From the NCBI RefSeq assembly GCF_029873635.1, contig NC_080426.1, forward strand, positions 52,094,093-52,158,092: a stretch of 64,000 bases of DNA. The letters run 5' to 3'. Below the pieces are notes generated by a model. The model ran no database searches and was not told where the DNA came from. It saw nothing but the letters and a program-made list of their open reading frames with translations. Numbering within the stretch: the first letter of the stretch is position 1; every line of letters starts with the position of its first letter. Shown here piece after piece: positions 1 through 11,288 of the stretch. The stretch is from Malania oleifera (taxonomy: Eukaryota; Streptophyta; Magnoliopsida; Santalales; Ximeniaceae). The position numbers and the translations under genes were made by a program.

Positions 1-853
1 TTAGTTTAATAAAAATAATCTTGATTTACCCTTAATTACCCGAGCCATAGGTTTGGTCGCCCGAATAGATACATGAGAAAAAGTGAATTTTCCATGTTCG
101 GGTGCCCGAGGATAGGTTCAGGTGGCTGAACTAGGCGATTTTCCAACCTGCTCGAGGTTCGGTTGCCTGACCTCAAGTTCGGTCTGTCAAACTTGCACTT
201 TCGGTCGTCCAAAGGTATTTTGAACGTAATTGTTCGGGCGCCCGAGTTGTTGGAAAAGTCCTTAATAGGAGTTTGGTTGAGTTCATTTCGGTTCGATTGC
301 CCGAATTCAGGTCAATGTTCTTACTTTTCCTATGTTCGGTCAACCTAGGCGTTTTCAACGCCAAGGTTCGGTTGCCCAAAACCTTAATATTTTAACACCT
401 AAATCTTGTTTTTGAAAATTGATTTCCTCTGATAGCATATATGATAATGGGAACTTTCCTAAGTACAAATGTAAGGACCTAGGGTCTTTTCTAAGGCCTT
501 TTTGATTTAGTCTAAAAATCTGGTGACGGTCAACTAAAGTCTTTTCTATGGTATTTTGAGCTTATACATCCTATTATGCATGCAATGCAATTATTACAGC
601 CCATAATATTACAGACCCAAAATATAAAACAAAATGCATTTACAATATAACATAAATGTTTTCTCCTTCTTCTTTTGCTCCTTTGATTTGTTATGGAGTA
701 TGCCGGATGATATGGTCTTTATGTTCCTCCTAGCTTCCATCACTTCCTTATGTGTGCGCTAAAATATTAAGCCTGTTCAAGCACTAAAAACACACATAAG
801 TAACTCGTGGTTTGTCATTATCAAAATCAAGGATTGGACTCAAAAAGTCAACA
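1..853 (-). mobile_element. SIRE-like copia LTR fragment, inserted in gypsy G1
   Basis: Read on the minus strand this is the 5' part of a copia LTR that runs off the left window edge. It starts with TG at 853 and aligns by eye with the S2 LTR (27609 onward): shared blocks include the 'tccaatccttgattttgataatgac' type opening (read in shorter pieces), the 'aaaaaggcctta' and 'aggaaagtycccat' segments, and many GTTCGGGCNCCCGAAC-like near-palindromes (about 60-380). It interrupts the G1 integrase right after the Met-Ala-Pro codons. Whether a whole element or a solo LTR lies here cannot be told, because the other end is outside the window. The target duplication would be CACCG (854-858) but cannot be checked. 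Confidence 0.75.
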
Positions 854-1640
854 CGGTGCCATCTCTATGTTGGACTGATAGTTGTTGTTATAGGCGTACT
901 CAACCAACAGAAGATACTGAATCCAACTTCCTTTGAAATCGAGCACATACGCTCTCAGCATATCCTCTAATATCTGAATGGTTCTCTCTGATTGTCCATC
1001 AGTTTGAGGATGAAATGTCATGCTGAAGGTAAGTTGGGATCCCAAGGCTTTTTGTAAACTCCTCCAGAATCCTTCTATGAATCATGGATCTCGATCTAAT
1101 ATGATAGACATTGGCACGCTATGTAGTCTAACTATCTTTTGAACATACAACTCTATAATTTTATTCATAGAATAGTTAACTTTGATTGGAATAAAGTGAG
1201 TGGTTTTTGTTAGATGATCAACCACTACCCAGATGATGTTTTGCCCATAAAGTGTTGGTGGTTATCCGATTACAAAATCTATGGAGATGTGCTCTTGTGT
1301 CCATTCAGAAATGTGGAGTGGCTGCAGTGGTCCTACTGGCCTTTGATGTTCAACCTTTACTTGCTGACAAGTAAGACACTGTTCCACGAATTGTGCAATC
1401 TCCATTTTTATGTTATTCCACCAAAAAGATTCTCTCAAGTTTCGATACATCTTCATGCTTCCCGGATGCACTGTATAGAGAGATTGATAAGCCTCCTCCA
1501 AGATTGTTCTTTTGATATCTTCGTCATTGGGTACACACAATCTGGTTTGGAATCTCAAAACCTCATCATCTAAAAGGTTGAAATCCGCCTTCAGTTCATT
1601 CCGTACTTTGTCCATAATCTTTACCAACTTTGCATCTTTT
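854..1640 (-). pseudogene. pol: G1 integrase, truncated
   Basis: The integrase would insert the cDNA copy of the element. The N-terminal HHCC zinc-binding region is readable at 1262-1627 (HPGSMKMYRNLR followed by CLTCQQVKVEHQRP, then the start of the core HISIDFVIG). The later core is readable at 854-1045 (FHPQTDGQSERTIQILEDML), ending at Met-Ala-Pro, where the copia LTR enters. Between them the frame is broken by stops and shifts (about 1046-1260), and the C-terminal part with the expected chromodomain is missing. Non-functional. Confidence 0.85.
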
Positions 1641-1642
1641 AT

Positions 1643-3200
1643 TTATGTAACTTTAATCTTCTCCATCAGGGTTGTTTGGATTACCAAGCTTGCGATAATA
1701 GCCTGATAATTTTCCCCCACTATTTCAATACTCAACCTTTCAAGATCCATTATGATTTGATGCGGAGTCACAATTGTCGAAATTGAAGCTTTTGATGACT
1801 TTCGACTCAAGGTGTCTACTACCACGTTGACTTTTCCAGGATGGTAGTTGATGGTGCAATCATAATCTTAAATCAACTCTGACCATCTTTTCTGTCTCAT
1901 GTTCAATTCTTTTTGAATGAAGAAATACTTGAGACTTTTATGATCAGTGAAAATCTCACACCTTTCACCATATAGATAATGCCTCCAAAATTTTAACACA
2001 AACACTACTGCTGCCAATCCCACATCATGCGTGGGATAATTCTTCTCATACTCCTTGAGTTTTCAAAAAGCATATGCAATGACCTTTCCATGTTGCATTA
2101 ATATGCATCTGAGCCCCTTCCATGATGTCACTATAGATTATGAAACAACCTCCTCCCGAAGGAATTGTCAGCACCGACGCGGTGATAAGTTGTTGCTTTA
2201 ATTCCTAAAAGCTTTTCTCACATTTGTTGGTCCATTCGAACTTAACGTTCTTCCTCGTTAACTTTGTTAGTGGGGCAAATATTCTGAAGAATCCTTCTAC
2301 AAACCGGCAATAATATCTGGCAAGACCTAGGAAACTTATGATCTCATGAATATTGTTCGGCCTTGCCCAATTTGCTACAATTTCTATTTTACTTGGATTT
2401 ACTGAGATGCCATCCTTGGATACCACTTGTCCTAAGAATGCAACTATCTCTAGCCAGATTCACATTTCTTAAGTTTGACATAAAGTTTCTTTTCTTTTAG
2501 GACTTGGAGTACTAGTATCAAATAATTTTCATGTTCTTTTGTGCTCCTTGAGTAGATCAAGATATCATCAATAAAGACTACAACAAATAGATCTAGATAT
2601 TCATGGAAGACCATGTTCATAAGGTCCATGAATGCGGTAGGGGCATTGGTTAACCCAAATGGCATGACAAAAAATTCGTAATGACCATATCTAATTCTAA
2701 ATGAGGTCTTTGGAACATCATCTGTTTTTATTTTTAGTTGACGGTACCCTGATCAAAGATCGATCTTTGAAAAGACTTGTATTCCTTGGAGTTGATTAAA
2801 CAAGTCATCTATGCGCGGTAGTGGGTACTTGTTCTTAATTGTCACCTTGTTTATCTCCCGATAGTCTATACACATCCTCATTGTCTCTTCCTTCTTTTTG
2901 ACAAATAGGATTGGTGCTCCCCATGGTGACACACTGGGTCTAATGAACCCTTTGTCTAACAACTCCCGTAACTGCTTATTCAATTCTTTCAACATTATTG
3001 GTGTCATTATGTATGGAGCTTTGGATATCGGCGCCGTTCTTGGTAGTAGGTCGATAGAGAACTCAATTTCGCAATCAGGGGGTAGCTTAGGTAAATCTTT
3101 AGGGAATACATCCAAGAATTCCCTTATTATTGGGATATCCTCAAGCTTTAATTCTTCCCTTGGTGCCTTCACCACACATGCTAGATACCCCTAATATCCA
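1643..3200 (-). pseudogene. pol: G1 reverse transcriptase and RNase H, broken
   Basis: RT begins near 3175 with a conserved linker ([16 protein letters not shown]) and fingers/palm ([20 protein letters not shown]). A stop replaces the Arg of the DLRSGYHQ motif near 2752. The palm continues at 2450-2665, where the catalytic FIDD motif ([12 protein letters not shown]) is intact. The thumb/connection follows at 2205-2426 (IISFLGLARYYCRFVEGF). RNase H (about 2200-1640) is recognisable only in pieces with many stops. Compared with G2 and G3, this copy keeps the RT catalytic aspartates but not the frame. Confidence 0.85.
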
Positions 3201-3349
3201 TCCAAGAGTAATCTCTTTGCCTGGATGACTGACAATATCTGTGGTGAAGGGCATATACGAGTTCCATCGAACTTGTATTCTTGTTTTTCAGGAGGTCTGA
3301 ACACCACCTCCTTATTATAGCAATCTATACTTACATAGTTAGAAGCTAG

Positions 3350-3700
3350 CTAGTCCATCCCAAGAATTACATCAAACCCGTGCATATTTAATACTACCAA
3401 GTTAGCAGGTAGTATTATTTCTTCAACACAAATTGGGTAACCTTTAAGTATTTTTCTACATATTACCAAGGTTCCCATTGGTGTAACCATAGATAACTTA
3501 GTTTCTAATGGTTTATTTCCAACCCTACACATTTTAACATAAGAAGTAGATATAAAGGATTGTGTGGCTCCAGAATCAAATAATACTACTGCTTTATTAG
3601 AGAACATGGGAATAATACATGTCACCACATCGTTAGAATTTTCGGCATCTCCTAGAGTGAGGGCATAGACATGCGCCTGAGCGGTGTTCTTTTGATTGTT
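3350..3700 (-). pseudogene. pol: G1 retropepsin-type protease
   Basis: This is an aspartic protease of the gypsy polyprotein. The catalytic DSGA is visible in VVLFDSGATQSFIS, followed by the flap-like region and the closing FDVILGMD motif at the left end. The 92-residue readable part is intact in itself, but it is separated from gag and RT by frame breaks, so it cannot be made as a polyprotein. Confidence 0.85.
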
Positions 3701-4733
3701 GCTCCTAGGTGTCTAGTCGCTTCCTCTATGTTGGTTAGGATTGTAGGATTTGTTTTGCAGACATTATTGTGCCAAGTGACTGGCTTTACCACATTGATAA
3801 CACCCTTAATCCAACCCAACACTCACCCCAATGCATTTTGTTGCATTTTGGACAAGGGGTGCCTTGTGCATTGTTCGGATTTCCTATTACTTGTCTTTGC
3901 CCCAAATTATTATTGTTATTATTATTTTTGTTGTTGTTGTTGTTGTTGTTGTTATTCTTCCAAGGTCGTTGATTTCTACCAGAGTGAAACCCTTGAGGCA
4001 AGAGCCTCTTTCTCTGGTTGAACATGTCTGCACTCCTTTATAGACTTTTCTCCACGACCGTTGCTTTGTCAACCAATTCAGAGAAGTCTTTGACTTGGAG
4101 TATGACCACCCGTTTATAAATCCTTGGGTTCAAGTCCTATTCAAACTTTCAGATTTTCTTTGATTCATCAGGAATCAAATATGATGCAAAATGGGATAAC
4201 TCAATGAATTTCACCGCATATTGTTGGACGACCATGTTTCCTTGTGTTAAATCTGCAAACTCTTTGGCTTTAGCATATCTGGTGGATGTACGGAGATATT
4301 GTTCAAAGAAAAATTCCTTAAAGCGTCCCCACGTAAGGATTGTTGGACCTGGTTCTTGCTCTAGGAGTAGCTTCCTCGAGTTCCACCGGCGTTTGGCTTC
4401 ACCGGTCATTTTAAAGGTAGAATATAGCACCTTTTTTTCGTTCGTGCAACGAAGGACTAGTAGTAATTCTTCCATTTTTTGGATCCAATTTTCTGCAACA
4501 ATTGGATAAACTTTTCCCTCAAAAGTCGGAGGGTTCATTCGATTGAACTGTTCAACAATGCAATCCTCATGAGTTGGTGGATAATTTTGTCTCTTGGAGT
4601 TTCACAGAATTTTTTCCATGACTTGTTGTGCCACTCCACGCAATACCGTAGTAGCATTGATGTCTTCTCCATTGCAAGTCCCCATATTATTCTTATTACC
4701 TTCAACATTCACATTGTTGTCCATAGGGTCCAT
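3700..4733 (-). pseudogene. gag: G1 gag (capsid and zinc knuckle), broken
   Basis: The start ATG lies at 4733 (Met-Asp-Pro-Met-Asp), the usual start context of this family just inside the primer-binding site. A TGA stops it after about 43 codons. The capsid domain is readable at 4149-4538 (WIQKMEELLLVL, FKEFFFEQYLR, QQYAVKFIELSHFA). Near 3790-3870 there is a CPKCNKMHWGEC block, then a frame break, then a CCHC knuckle (C-YQ-C-GKAS-H-LAQ-stop-C) carrying an internal stop. A long Asn run lies between capsid and knuckle. Confidence 0.8.
3916..3960. repeat. AAC/AAT trinucleotide tract in G1 gag
   Basis: A run of TTG/TTA triplets on the plus strand encodes about 16 Asn, with one Lys, on the sense (minus) strand of G1 gag, between the capsid domain and the zinc knuckle. 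Because it is a trinucleotide tract it expands without changing frame. Confidence 0.8.
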
Positions 4734-4904
4734 TCTGAGGGAAAGGGCCAAAGTTAATTTAAAATCATAATCTTATCTTAAAGTTTAATCAAAATAATAG
4801 GCAAAAGAAAAATATTCTAGTCTACCTGATCCTACCCACATCATGGTTTATATCTATGCTCTGGTAAAAATTATTTTCTAAAATCTACAAAACCTATAAC
4901 CTAT

Positions 4905-4917
4905 GCTTTGATACCAA
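4905..4917 (-). promoter_or_regulatory. G1 primer-binding site (initiator tRNA-Met)
   Basis: On the minus strand this reads TTGGTATCAAAGC, one base from the TGGTATCAGAGC complement of plant initiator tRNA-Met. It lies a few bases inside the LTR boundary, as required for minus-strand DNA priming. Confidence 0.8.
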
Positions 4918-6557
4918 ACTATCATGCCCCAAACTCGATAGGGTTTGTGGTGTTACTTTTTATAAACAATTCACAACGAAAGTAAATAAATTTCAACATT
5001 TATTTTATTACTAGGGTACTAATTAACAACATTACAAACGTATTTCAAATATTAAAATTTACATTCTAAAATAAAAACATACAAACATAACCAATTGGTA
5101 TTATACTAATTTTTAGTCTAATTTTCTTTTTTCTTTTTCATTCCCACCCACACACTTGCTATGCTTGATTTTTGGTATGCTCTTCAAGGTTATTTGAAAT
5201 ATAAAATATGATTGGGGTGAAACGACGCTCAATAAGTAAATAAGATTATTAGTAGTGTGTTACCAAGATGAGCTTTCACAGTATTATAATTTCGTAAAAT
5301 AATATTTAATATTATAACTTCAAAATTGCATTTAAATAAAAATAAATTTAAAAATTACTGCAAAAAACTTTTACCATCAATTATAATAGTAAAATTTTAT
5401 AATCATACACTATAATTATTAAACTAAACTTGTGAAACTTTAAAACTGTAACTATAAAACTTAATTATATAAATACACACTTCCTTTATGCTTTTCCTTC
5501 AAATCATCACTTAGGCCTACTAAAAATGGTCATATTCACATAAGTATTTACATATAGTGTAAAAATATCCCTTAGGCCTATTAACTGCAAGTCATGTTTA
5601 CCCCTATGACAAGGTTGTGCAGTTTGAAGACTGGACTTAGTTTATTAACCGACCAAACTAAATCGAACTGTAATCTTTAAGTGAGTTTTCCCTATTAAGT
5701 CTTGACTCGGGATCAAGTGTGCACTCAGAAGAAATCCAATATTTTGTAAACCACTCTATAAACAGTGTGTGTGCACTCTGATCCTTTTAAACATAAAGAT
5801 GCGGTACCGAACATTTGTAACTTTGAACTTTCTTCGCCATAAGGGTTTTTAAAATATACTATTATATAATTTGTCCATATCAAAGCACTCATTGAAGTGG
5901 TCGTCCCAGACTTATTTTCTAGACCAATAAGCCCCCCGAACTAAGTCCCGAGGATTGGGTTCGTCCACGACTCATTTGCCCATTTGCTTTGATACGAAAA
6001 AATTTTCTAAAACAAATATCCTTGTATATATATTTTATGCAATTAAAATAATATCATAAAATTTGTATATATAACTTATGCAATAAAATGAACAACATCA
6101 TAAAAAATTTACCATATCTTAGTTATTTTGTAAAACACGCAACGTAATTTAACAAGCTCATGCCACATGATTTTTGTGCTAAAAATATATTTTTCTTGTA
6201 TAGAAAATAATAGGGCTGCAAATTACCCAAGGGAATTAGAGCATTTCTTAACCCAAAAATAAATGCAAGTATAATAAAATTAAAACTGATATAATTAAAT
6301 ATACGTAAAAATAAACTTGGGTAAAATTTAATAAAATTCTAACATAATCAAATTTACTTACACTGATTAAATCCTGAGAAACAGTTACAACAAACTTTTA
6401 ATTCTTAAAATGATATTTGAAAGAATGGAGGAGCGAGAATTTTAAGTGTAAAAATTCTCTTTCTACCACTAATTCTTTCACTCACTTTTCCTTCTCTTTC
6501 TCTGAAAATATTTTTCACGTATATAGAAGTTGGGAGATTTCAATAGAGAGAGGTTTT

Positions 6558-6567
6558 CTATTTATAG
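6558..6567 (-). promoter_or_regulatory. Putative TATA box of the G1 LTR
   Basis: CTATAAATAG on the minus strand, about 1.6 kb before the primer-binding site and downstream of the GTGGG-rich U3 block. The sequence and place fit an LTR core promoter. Confidence 0.55.
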
Positions 6568-6714
6568 GCAGTGAGGAGGGACCAATTTTGAAATTGAATT
6601 TTTTGGTGAGGGGGCGGCTACAAAATTGCCAAGGGGGTTGTAGGAAATTGAGTGGGAAAAGACAAAATAATTAAGAGGATGGGGAAATTGATTGGAGGGG
6701 GAATGGGGCCTATG

Positions 6715-6920
6715 GGAAAAAAGAAAGGAAAAGAAAAGAAGAAAAGAAGGAAAGGAAGAGGAAGAGGAAGAGAAAGAGAAAGAGAAAGAGAAAGAGAAAT
6801 GGTTTTGGTGGCTACGGGGAGAAGTAGAGAGAAGAGAGTGTGTGTGTGATGGGAAGGGGTGGGGGCATATGAGAGAAAGGGGAGAAAAGAAAGGGAGAGA
6901 GAGAGAGAGAGAGAGAGAGT
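6715..6920. repeat. GA-rich low-complexity tract and (GA)n microsatellite
   Basis: Purine-rich on the plus strand, with GA runs at about 6771-6799 and 6894-6919. The long open frames here on both strands encode only Ser/Leu/Phe or Glu/Arg/Lys-rich low-complexity peptides, so they are not genes. Confidence 0.85.
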
Positions 6921-7265
6921 GGGAGACATGGATGGGAAGGGGTTTTGTCTCCTTCCCTTTATAATAATAATTATTATTATAAAGTATTATTTTTAATTGT
7001 ATTATTATCATCATTATTTATTTATTAATTAATTATATTTTAGTATTTATTATGAAAAAAGAAGTAAGTTTGAATTCAAAATCTATGTGGACCCACACGA
7101 TCTTGTGGGTCCCACATAACTTCGAGACCTATGTGAGCCTCACGTAACTCCAATAGGCCCCACACGGCTTTATGGGCCCATATGCACTGGATGTGGGAAT
7201 GCTCACGAGGTGGCTTAATGTATTATATAATAATTATATATATTTTATTATATATTTATATATAT

Positions 7266-9207
7266 TGAAATTGGAATAGCTTCTCAAGAGGGGGGTGAAT
7301 TGGGATTTAAAATTTTATTCTCCTTAGTCTTAATTCTTTTGAGCTATAATAGTAATCAAAACTTAAACACAATCACAAAATTTATCTAAAGTAATCACAA
7401 TCAAAACAATATGATCAATCACTTAATCTTTGTAACAATAACCCTGTATTAATATGAAAATTTGATGAACTTGTTATAAGCCCTGTATCACAAATTTTCT
7501 TCTTCCTAATGTTCAACTTTTAAATAAACTTTCAGATTAATAAGTCAATGATGATCAATCAACGTAGTCCCTTTTGGTTTCCGCAATAAATGTTGATCAA
7601 TCCAAAACAAATTACCTTCCCGTCTATTTAACAACCAAACATTCAGAGTTAAATTTTAAAGCAACCACACAGATTATATCTTTTGCTGAAAAATAAAGAG
7701 TAGAGAAGAGAAAGAAGAACACAAGGTTTTTACAAGGTTTGGTTTCAACACAACCTATGTCCGCACCCTTGACAAAACCACCAATGGATTCACTATCACT
7801 GCTCCTTTACTAGGTGGAACAATACCAGTTACAACACTCCTTGGGTAAGGCTAGAGCCCGCCTTCTCCAAACAATATCTCCTTGTTTGGTCCAACGATTC
7901 AGCACTCGAACCGTCACTCAACCTGTTATAAAGATATAAAACAAGGCGTACAAGAACTTGCTCCTCAAAGAGCTGATTAGTATAAATTGAAACACTATGT
8001 ACTTCAGTAAATTCAGAATATGAATTTCAGAATGAAGCTCTAAAGATTTATCGCCGTAAGTATCTTTCAATGGATGAAAGAATCAACAATTCATGCATAA
8101 GCACAGTGAGAAACTCAGCAATACTTTAGAGATTTTCGTGAGTGATGAGAGCAATAGCACACTTTCAGAATTTCAGTAGGCTTTGAGAGAGTATGAGAGT
8201 TGAATTGATTTTTTGGTGTGTAAAACAATGATCCTTGAGGGTATTTATAGAGGTAGAAAGACTTCTTTTTTGTTCCCCATGTTTACTTGGAGTAGGTTCC
8301 AAGTTCTAAATTTATTTAAGCTTCAAATAATTTAAATTTCAAAAAATATGTCCGTTGGAAATTTGAAAACTGCTGCGAGCCAAACGATTGTGAAGTCCTT
8401 GCAGTCGTCTACCCATATTTTATAATTATAAAATTCATAGGCATAAAGGTAGCAGTCGTCTGTCCCCAGATTGGCAGTCGTTTGTTACCAGAATAATTTA
8501 GTTTTAAAAACAACTCAGTAGGGTGACAGTCGTCTATCCATATGGTGACAGTCTTTTGTCCATGAACAAATCAGTTTTTCAATATACACAGAAGGTTAAT
8601 AGTTGTCTAACAGAACACTCATAGACAGCTCACTAGTCACTGGCAGTCATCTATCCATTACTTGACAGTCGTCTATCAGTCTTCTGACTTGTGTTAAAAA
8701 TCCTCTAAATTTGTCAGTCGTCTGTCCATAGACAGACAGTCGTCTGTCAACTGGATTTTCCTCATTTCAACATATTTTTGAGTTCTCTCTTCTTTGCTGA
8801 ATTAATCTTGGAATATTAACTTGTTTAACTTTGAAAAACATGTTCCAAGTTTAATACTAAGGTCTCTAAGTCTCTTTGCCTAATGAGATTTGAAATGAAA
8901 AATTCATATTTGAATACACTTAGAAGTACTTACAAAGACTTTGTCCTAAGCTAATTTGACACTTTCTTTGCTTTGAGTCCTTTCAATGCTACTCTTCAAA
9001 CTTTCAGACTTCTATGAGCTTTCATTATGGATCTCTGGTATTCACATGTGACTTTCCTTGTTCCTTGATCCTTATAAGGTTTCATGTAAGGGTATGGGAA
9101 ATTTGAGCAAAACATCTTTGCCTGAAATAATATCACTTGAAAATTCATTAAATAACTTTACTTTGTTATCATCAAAACCAAGAGTTATAAGCCTAACTAG
9201 GCCAACA
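7266..9207 (-). repeat. S1 3' LTR
   Basis: On the minus strand it begins TGTTGGCCTAG and ends CCAATTTCA. It matches 24222-26162 almost throughout; over the first 230 bases from the 7266/24222 end I count about 12 differences by eye. It has a TATA box (CTATAAATAC, minus, 8241-8250) and, upstream of it in transcription direction (about 8370-8750), about ten copies of a GACAGTCGTCTGTC-like near-palindrome. Confidence 0.9.
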
Positions 9208-9222
9208 ATCTCCCCCTTTTTG
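9208..9222 (-). other. S1 polypurine tract
   Basis: The minus strand reads AAAAAGGGGGAGAT directly before the 3' LTR. This is the standard primer for plus-strand DNA synthesis in copia elements. Confidence 0.85.
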
Positions 9223-9698
9223 ATGATGACAAAGAACGAGCAAAGATGTAAAATTAAAATTAATGCTCCCCCTGTCAATAAGCATAGATTTAAAATAATC
9301 TCATTAAGACACATTAAGACATACGTTCAAAAGATTTGAAAGTTCCAGGATTAAAGGCATATAAATTCATAAAGCTCTTCATAGAGGTCGTAGTACGTCA
9401 TATTGGAAATACAAACACATGTTCAAATTTTAGAATTGGAAATACTAAATACAAACACATGTTCAAATTTCAGAACTGGAAATACTAAATACAAACAAAT
9501 GTTCAAATTTTAGAACTAGAAATACTTGGAAATACATAAGCAAATACATACATAAGCCAATACATACATAATTTCATAGACTTTGCTTACACACATACTC
9601 CCCCTTTTGACATCAACAAAAAGGCATAATACATTTAGAAACTGAGCATGTGTAGCAAAAACTTCAAAAACATCATCTATGCATCAGAATCAGTGTCA

Positions 9699-10938
9699 CT
9701 ATTTTGCAGCAATTCCTTTGCCTTTGGATTGCTGTGAACCTTCTTCTCCTTCTTCTTCAGTTTCTTCTTCATCATCTCCTGCATCTTCCCCTTCTTCTTC
9801 AGCTTCTCCTTCTTCACTTGCAACTTCTTCTTCATCATCATTTTCATTGCTCTTTATTTTGTGTGACATGGTGTTCTATTTTGGCAATGCGATTATCCAG
9901 TGAAGTGTATTTGTCATCAATGTTTGAGATCTTATCCTGAAGAGAAGCAAAATTTCCCCTCATTTCAGAACTAAAGTTGGTATAATTTTGATAAAATGGA
10001 ACAAACCAAGGTGGCATATCAACTTCTTCAGGAGTTGGATTCCTTTCTTCTTGTGCTGGTCTTGTCAGTCTATTGCCCCTAAACATCCATCCCTCGGTAT
10101 ACTTTTTGTAACCCATTCTTTTAAGTGTAGTAGAGGAGAAGACATGGTAATGGGTTCGCTTCACTATTTTTGAAGATGGAGTGAGGACTTGAAAATGAGT
10201 GAAGACCAATGAAAGAATGCCGCCATATGGAAGCCTAATCCTGGGAGATTCGAGCTTCATGACTATCCATTTTAGTATGATGCTCGCTAAATCTAATTTC
10301 TTCCCTTTTAATAAGCACCACATTACAAAGCAATCAAAGAAAGACACATGATCAAAGGATCCGAAACGCAGAATTATATTATACGCAATGATCTTGTGCA
10401 GGATTTGTGCTTGGAGATTGAGCTATTTGTATGGTGGAGGATGTCCAAAATAAACGGGTGCATCATTCATCACAAGAGGCAAAAATTCTTGTGGTGAAAA
10501 ACCTTGCTCCATAGTCCACTGTTTTTGTACTGGAGTACACTCAAAATCCCCATGCTTGATTTGAAGAATTTTCTGTAAAAGGTGTGGAGTTAGTGTTATC
10601 TTCTAGCCATAAATTTCAATAGCAATTCTAACTTCTTTCTTTACCAAGTTTGAGTAAAAAATCTTAATCTGATGTGGGTAATACCCCTTAACTTGGTGAA
10701 GAATGAACTTATCCCATCCTATATTTTTGAACAATTGAAAATTTTCAGGAAAGTTTTCTTCAAAGAAGGTAACATCTAATACCTTACAAAACATTGGATT
10801 GATTGTTGAGATGTGATTTTGATATAACGCTTTCGCATGCGATGAAACCAGCCATTTTGCTATGTCATCATTGCTTGTAGGCTTTGAAGAAGACGAGGAG
10901 GCTTTGTCCTTTCTTCCTATGATTTTGGAATGAACCAT
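9699..10938 (-). pseudogene. S1 envelope-like (SIRE ORF2-type) protein, broken
   Basis: This extra ORF lies 3' of pol, the place of the env-like gene in SIRE/Maximus elements. The start is ATG at 10938 (MVHSKIIGRK, then a Ser-rich stretch). An N-terminal globular part reads to 10603 and ends at a stop. The same frame resumes through 10347-9844 (WCLLKGKKLDLASIILKW; LPYGGILSLVFTHFQV; HYHVFSSTTLKRMGY). A coiled-coil-like section (FASLQDKISNIDDKY) follows, then a one-base frameshift near 9845 into an acidic Glu/Asp tail ending near 9699. Length is about 412 codons. The closest relative in the window is 44702-45964. I see no clear membrane segment, so 'envelope' is positional. It resembles the plant 'putative plant transposon protein' family. 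Confidence 0.75.
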
Positions 10939-11262
10939 TTTGATAAAGCTGAAGTTCAGGAAACCCTAGATGTGTATGGATTAGGGTTCTGATGGATGGT
11001 CGTTGGGAGGAGTTTAAGAGAGAAGGAACTTTGAAGAGAATGAAGAGGAGTTGATTTAGAGAAGGGGAGACGAATGGACAGGTGTCTGAGGGTTTAAAAA
11101 GAAGTGTTTTTATGTTAAATGAATTCGACCTGCCACGAGACAGTCGTTTGTCACTAAGTTGAAATTTGTTTGTCCATTGTCTTTCCACATAGATAGTAGC
11201 CTGCCAGTCGCCTACTAGATATTTGGCAGTTGTCTGCCCTGAACAACTATTCTTCTTCTCTT
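10939..11262 (-). promoter_or_regulatory. Putative internal promoter/leader of the S1 env-like ORF
   Basis: The spacer between the end of RNase H (11263) and the env-like ATG holds four copies of the element's own LTR motif (CAGTCG/CAGTTGTCTG type) at about 11130-11250. In transcription direction a TTTTTAAA-like AT stretch (near 11097), a pyrimidine-rich leader and the ATG at 10938 follow. The layout copies that of the S1 LTR promoter. Inference from arrangement only. Confidence 0.5.
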
Positions 11263-11283
11263 TTAGTTAACTTCTCTTATATG
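11263..11283 (-). pseudogene. pol: Last codons of S1 RNase H, cut off by G2
   Basis: Joining the minus-strand sequence across G2 (removing 11289-20162 and one TAACA copy) continues the RNase H frame from ...RRELGML into HIREVN and a stop at 11263-11265. This matches the RNase H end of copia S3 (RRELGLLHSREIE-stop at 44306) and proves the insertion point. Confidence 0.85.
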
Positions 11284-11288
11284 TAACA
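11284..11288. other. Target-site duplication of G2, left copy
   Basis: TAACA directly before the LTR start (TG at 11289). The right copy is TAACA at 20163-20167, directly after the terminal CA at 20162. Confidence 0.9.

Larger units (their letters stand above)
4921..7265 (-). repeat. G1 LTR, first part (R/U5 and part of U3)
   Basis: This is an LTR sequence with no gene, AT-rich, read on the minus strand. It holds a TATA box (6558-6567), GA-rich stretches downstream of it, and a U3 segment (7080-7200) with repeated GTGGG/CCCAC blocks. It ends in an AT repeat where copia S1 inserted. The minus-strand LTR 3' end near 4921 is ATGATA rather than a clean CA. With the second part (26168-26431) the LTR is about 2.6 kb. 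Confidence 0.7.

Noticed and set aside
3769..4021. Plus-strand open frames rich in Leu, Val and Cys
   Set aside because: They are the antisense of the Asn tract of G1 gag.
6562..7014. Long open frames on both strands in the GA-rich part of the G1 LTR
   Set aside because: They encode only Ser/Leu/Phe or Arg/Glu/Lys runs from a purine tract and have no domain; they are low-complexity shadows.
9679..9903. Plus-strand Ser-rich open frame
   Set aside because: Antisense of the acidic Glu/Asp tail of the S1 env-like ORF.
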